From assembly GCA_964618895.1 (NCBI GenBank), contig CAZUDO010000005.1, positions 1 to 6,828 of the forward strand: DNA of 6,828 nucleotides, given 5' to 3'. This document shows positions 4,374-6,828 of this stretch, piece by piece. The position numbers were made by a program, and so were the translations under genes. The stretch's first letter is position 1, and each line of letters starts with the position of its first letter. The stretch is from CAZUDO01 sp964618895. GTDB taxonomy: Bacteria; Desulfobacterota; Binatia; DP-6. The notes under the pieces are model-generated. The model was not told the DNA's origin. It worked only from the letters and a program-made list of their open reading frames with translations, and did no database searches.

Positions 4374-6828
4374 CTATGGCAGATCGATCGCGAACACGTC
4401 GTTCGCCGCGAGGCCGAAGATCGATCCGTCGAAGTAGGGCGTCGGCGAATAGGTGCCCGTGGTCACATCGCCGAGCGTGATAGGAGTGAAGACGAAGACG
4501 TCCTCGTCGGCGCCGCTGATCCCGGTCACGGCGAAGTTGTTGAGTGTCGACAGGTAGATCTTTCCCGAACCGTCTATCGCGGCGGCGTCGATGTCCTCCG
4601 CCGACGTCGTCAGACCGACGTCCGAGCCGTCGAAGTAGAGGGAGAACGCCCCCGATGTGTTCGGGCCGATCGAGGTCGGGGCGAACTCGAGCAGGTCTTT
4701 GTCGTCGCCTGACACGCTCGTGACTGCGACCGCGCCGGTGGTGGAGACGAGGATGTGCCCGTTCGGCAGCAACTCGACCGCGTCGACGTCCTCGCTGCCC
4801 GCCGTTAGGAGGACGTCGGAACCGTCGAAGAAGAGCGAGAAGATCCCGGCGGTCGTCGCACCAAGCGAGCTCGCGTCGAAGCGCACGACATCGGAGTCGT
4901 CGACCGTGCCGGCGACTCCCGGCACAGCGCCGGCTACGTCGAAGGAGAGCAGGAGGCTCGTCGAATCGACCCACGAGAAAGCGTCGATACGGAGAGCCGC
5001 GAGGCCGACATCGGAGCCGTCGAAGGAGATGCTGAAGCTCGACCCGTCGAAGAAGACGACGTCCTCGTTCTCGGCCGTGACCGTTCCGACGGTCGCGAGA
5101 TCCGCAAGTGAGAAGTAGAGCGGCGAGCCGGATGCGGCCGGGCTGACAGTCACGACGAGCTCGTCCGCGCTCGTGAGCTCTCCGTCGAAAGCGGTGAGAC
5201 GCAGCGTGTAGCTTCCGGCTTGGGAGAACGTGGCGGTCGTGTCGACCGCGCTCGCGTTCCCGAAGGAGACGACACCCGGCCCGCCGACCTGACTCCAGGT
5301 CGTGATGACCGGCGCCTGCTGACCGTCGTCGGTGACGGTGCCGTCGAGACTGGCGCCGGCCGACAGGGTGATCGCCTGGTCGGGACCGGCGCTGACCGAC
5401 GGCGGCTGGTTCCCGCCGGTCGTCCACTCGACGTGGAGCAAGGACGCGGCGGCTGGGTTCGAGTCCCACGCCTCCGCAACCCGGCGACCGCTGCCGGTGA
5501 TGATGAGAACGAGTGAGTTCGAGCTCGTCCAGTTGACGCGGTTCACGATCTCCTGGACTACGACGGCGAGGTTCGAGGTGCGCTGGTCGAACCCGGTCTC
5601 GCCCACGGTCAGCCACGGGCCGGGCGCCCACGTAACGTCCGCGAGCGTCCGCGGCCTCGGCACGATCTTGTTCGTGCCGGAGAATGTCGGCGGGTTGTCG
5701 GCGGCCTGTCCCTCGATCGTGAGTGAGGTGGGATTCGCCCACGGCTGGTCGGCCTCGAACTGCACGTAGGCATTGGTGATGGTGGAACCCTGTGGGATGG
5801 CGATGCCGTTGAAACGCAAGCCCACCGCGAGATTGTTCTGGGCGTCGTCGATCAGCATGTCGAGATCCGCATTCGCCAGGCGGATGCTGTTGGTATCGGT
5901 CTCTTCCGCATCGTCCGGGCTGGAATTGACCCTCACGTCGAGGAACGCGACGCTTCCGGTGCCAGACACCGTGAGCGTCATCTCGTCGAACGCGGTTAGC
6001 TCGCCGTCGCTCGCCGTCAAGCGAAGGAGGTACGTCCCCGGAATGGGTGCGCTCGCAGTCGTATCGACCGCACCGGCATCCCCGAACGTGATCGTGCTCG
6101 GGCCGCTGATCTGGGTCCACAGGCTCGTCACCGGGCCGAGCTGGCCGTCGTCGGAGACGGTCGCGTCGAGGGTGGGGATCGCGGGCAGCACGACCGCTCG
6201 GTCGGGGCCGGCGTTCACCGCGGGGGGCGCGTTCTGCGGCGTGCCCGGTTGGGGCGCAGTCAGCTCGTAGATCTTGCCGTCGACGGCGTTGGGGTTGCTG
6301 GTATTAGCGGCACCGCGATCAATGATGTAGAAGCGCCTGGCTCCGGATCCGTCGCTCGCGGGCGCGTAGGCAAGACCCGCCGGCTTGACGGCTCCCGCAG
6401 CCGACACGTCGATCGTTCGGAGCAATGCCCCGCTCGTCGTCGTCTCGATGACGATGGGGCCGCTCTGGCGGTTCGAGAGGACGAACAGCGTGCCGCTCAC
6501 CGGGTTGAACTCGACGCTCTCGGGGTCTGCCACTCCGTGCACAAGCACGTCGAACTGGCCGACCGGCACACCTGACGTCGTGTATTGGTAGATCACCCCG
6601 TCGGCGCCGTCCGCGACGAACAGTCGATCGTGCCACGTGTCGTACGCGATTCCCTCCGGATCGTCGTTCCCGACGCCGCTCGTCGAGAAGAACGTCGAGC
6701 TGTCGTCGCCGGTGCCGCACGCGCCATCCGCTCCGGGGTTCATGTCGTAGATCTGCCTCTGGCTGTCGTCGGCGACGAAGCAGTGCCCGGAGCTCGGCTT
6801 GAAGGCCACTCCTGACGGCTCTTCCGAC
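4374..6828 (-). CDS. Gene A: large exported propeller/PKD protein with DNRLRE-like insert, 5'-partial
   Basis: About 817 residues are visible; the N-terminus lies beyond the window edge. The reading frame is open to the edge, and the GTG at 6809 is an internal valine that aligns inside gene B. Domains, numbered from that valine: the rest of a beta-propeller with blade motifs such as DPEGIAYD, DPESVEFN and KPAGLAYA (1-187); a PKD-like domain (about 193-283); a DNRLRE/CBM96-like beta domain (about 286-463); a second PKD-like domain (466-556); and a four-repeat acidic C-terminal domain (564-811) ending AIDLP and TAG. By alignment with gene B, roughly 425 residues including the signal peptide are missing. 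The only cysteines seen are C10 and C31. No catalytic motif, anchor or sorting signal is visible. A secreted or surface binding or adhesion role is inferred from the family types only. It is followed after 88 bases by its paralogue, gene B. Confidence 0.9.
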   Translation of the reverse strand, partial: SEEPSGVAFKPSSGHCFVADDSQRQIYDMNPGADGACGTGDDSSTFFSTSGVGNDDPEGIAYDTWHDRLFVADGADGVIYQYTTSGVPVGQFDVLVHGVADPESVEFNPVSGTLFVLSNRQSGPIVIETTTSGALLRTIDVSAAGAVKPAGLAYAPASDGSGARRFYIIDRGAANTSNPNAVDGKIYELTAPQPGTPQNAPPAVNAGPDRAVVLPAIPTLDATVSDDGQLGPVTSLWTQISGPSTITFGDAGAVDTTASAPIPGTYLLRLTASDGELTAFDEMTLTVSGTGSVAFLDVRVNSSPDDAEETDTNSIRLANADLDMLIDDAQNNLAVGLRFNGIAIPQGSTITNAYVQFEADQPWANPTSLTIEGQAADNPPTFSGTNKIVPRPRTLADVTWAPGPWLTVGETGFDQRTSNLAVVVQEIVNRVNWTSSNSLVLIITGSGRRVAEAWDSNPAAASLLHVEWTTGGNQPPSVSAGPDQAITLSAGASLDGTVTDDGQQAPVITTWSQVGGPGVVSFGNASAVDTTATFSQAGSYTLRLTAFDGELTSADELVVTVSPAASGSPLYFSLADLATVGTVTAENEDVVFFDGSSFSISFDGSDVGLAALRIDAFSWVDSTSLLLSFDVAGAVPGVAGTVDDSDVVRFDASSLGATTAGIFSLFFDGSDVLLTAGSEDVDAVELLPNGHILVSTTGAVAVTSVSGDDKDLLEFAPTSIGPNTSGAFSLYFDGSDVGLTTSAEDIDAAAIDGSGKIYLSTLNNFAVTGISGADEDVFVFTPITLGDVTTGTYSPTPYFDGSIFGLAANDVFAIDLP
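4377..5120 (-). repeat. Four-repeat acidic C-terminal domain of gene A
   Basis: Repeat units follow the pattern EDIDA, then LLLST or IYLST, then VxGxSGxDEDVxxF, TPxSLG, and FDGSDVGL. From valine 6809, a partial unit is at 564-603, full units at 604-668, 669-733 and 734-800, and a closing stretch NDVFAIDLP at 801-811. Unit lengths are 65, 65 and 67 residues. The first unit lacks the EDIDA strand and the C-terminal tail resembles it, consistent with a circularly closed beta-propeller-like fold. The repeated acidic FDGSD and DEDV clusters could bind calcium; that is inference. Confidence 0.75.
5421..5954 (-). other. DNRLRE/CBM96-like beta domain inserted in gene A
   Basis: About 178 residues of gene A between its two PKD-like domains. 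Recognisable family features in order are DVRVNSSPDDAEE, a run ending LRFNGIAIPQGSTITNAYVQF, SLTIEGQAADNPPTF, the W-rich segment VTWAPGPWLTVGE, QRTSNLAVVVQEIVNR and a final EAWDSNPAAASLLHVEW. This pattern matches the extracellular DNRLRE-type beta-sandwich domains, some of which bind carbohydrate, that accompany PKD and Ig repeats in secreted bacterial proteins. Gene B passes directly from one PKD domain to the next at this point. Family assignment is from memory of the pattern; sugar binding is not shown. Confidence 0.7.

Noticed and set aside
4288..6120. Minus-strand open frame of 610 codons
   Set aside because: It is a shifted frame of gene A, extremely Arg-rich, and runs across the true stop of gene A into the leader of gene B. 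The domains are all in the other frame.
6807..6809. GTG as the start of gene A
   Set aside because: The frame continues upstream as SEEPSG to the window edge and aligns with TQEPVG inside gene B, so this is an internal valine. The true start is outside the window.
1..6828. CRISPR array, tRNA, rRNA, insertion sequence or attachment site
   Set aside because: No regularly spaced identical repeats, cloverleaf, transposase motifs or flanking inverted repeats were seen. The repeated sequence is explained by paralogous protein domains.

Overview
This window carries one tandem family on the minus strand: three paralogous genes for large exported multidomain proteins. In order of transcription they are the 3' part of gene A (positions 6828 down to 4374, N-terminus outside the window), a complete gene B (about 4285 down to 1196) and the first 340 codons of gene C (1020 down to 1, C-terminus outside the window). 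No plus-strand gene, RNA gene, CRISPR array or mobile element is supported. The DNA is GC-rich with G/C-ending codons, both visible starts appear to be TTG behind strong Shine-Dalgarno sites, and the terminator-like hairpin has no U-tract. This fits a high-GC bacterium such as an actinomycete or another GC-rich soil or sediment lineage, but the sequence does not settle the taxon.

The shared protein plan, best seen in gene B, is a Sec signal peptide, a first NHL/SMP-30-like beta-propeller of about five recognisable blades, a proline-rich linker, a second propeller of about five blades, two PKD-like Ig-fold domains, and a C-terminal acidic domain of four roughly 60-residue repeats. The last repeat domain looks circularly closed: its first repeat lacks the opening strand and the extreme C-terminus supplies it. 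Gene A has an additional DNRLRE-like (CBM96-like) beta domain of about 180 residues between its two PKD domains. No catalytic motif, transmembrane anchor or sorting signal is visible, so a secreted or surface-associated binding or adhesion role is the most that can be inferred.

The intergenic regions are informative. Genes A and B are separated by only 88 bases without a clear terminator, while a perfect 16-bp hairpin follows gene B. Upstream of both B and C the same leader recurs: a promoter-like TTGCAS...TASGCTGCGAC pair, then 33-34 bases containing a GC hairpin that ends four bases before the Shine-Dalgarno, then an in-frame TTG start. Gene C also has a perfect 22-bp palindrome abutting its putative -35, which gene B lacks. 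The three proteins therefore look like diversifying copies of one secreted architecture, with shared expression signals and gene-specific additions.
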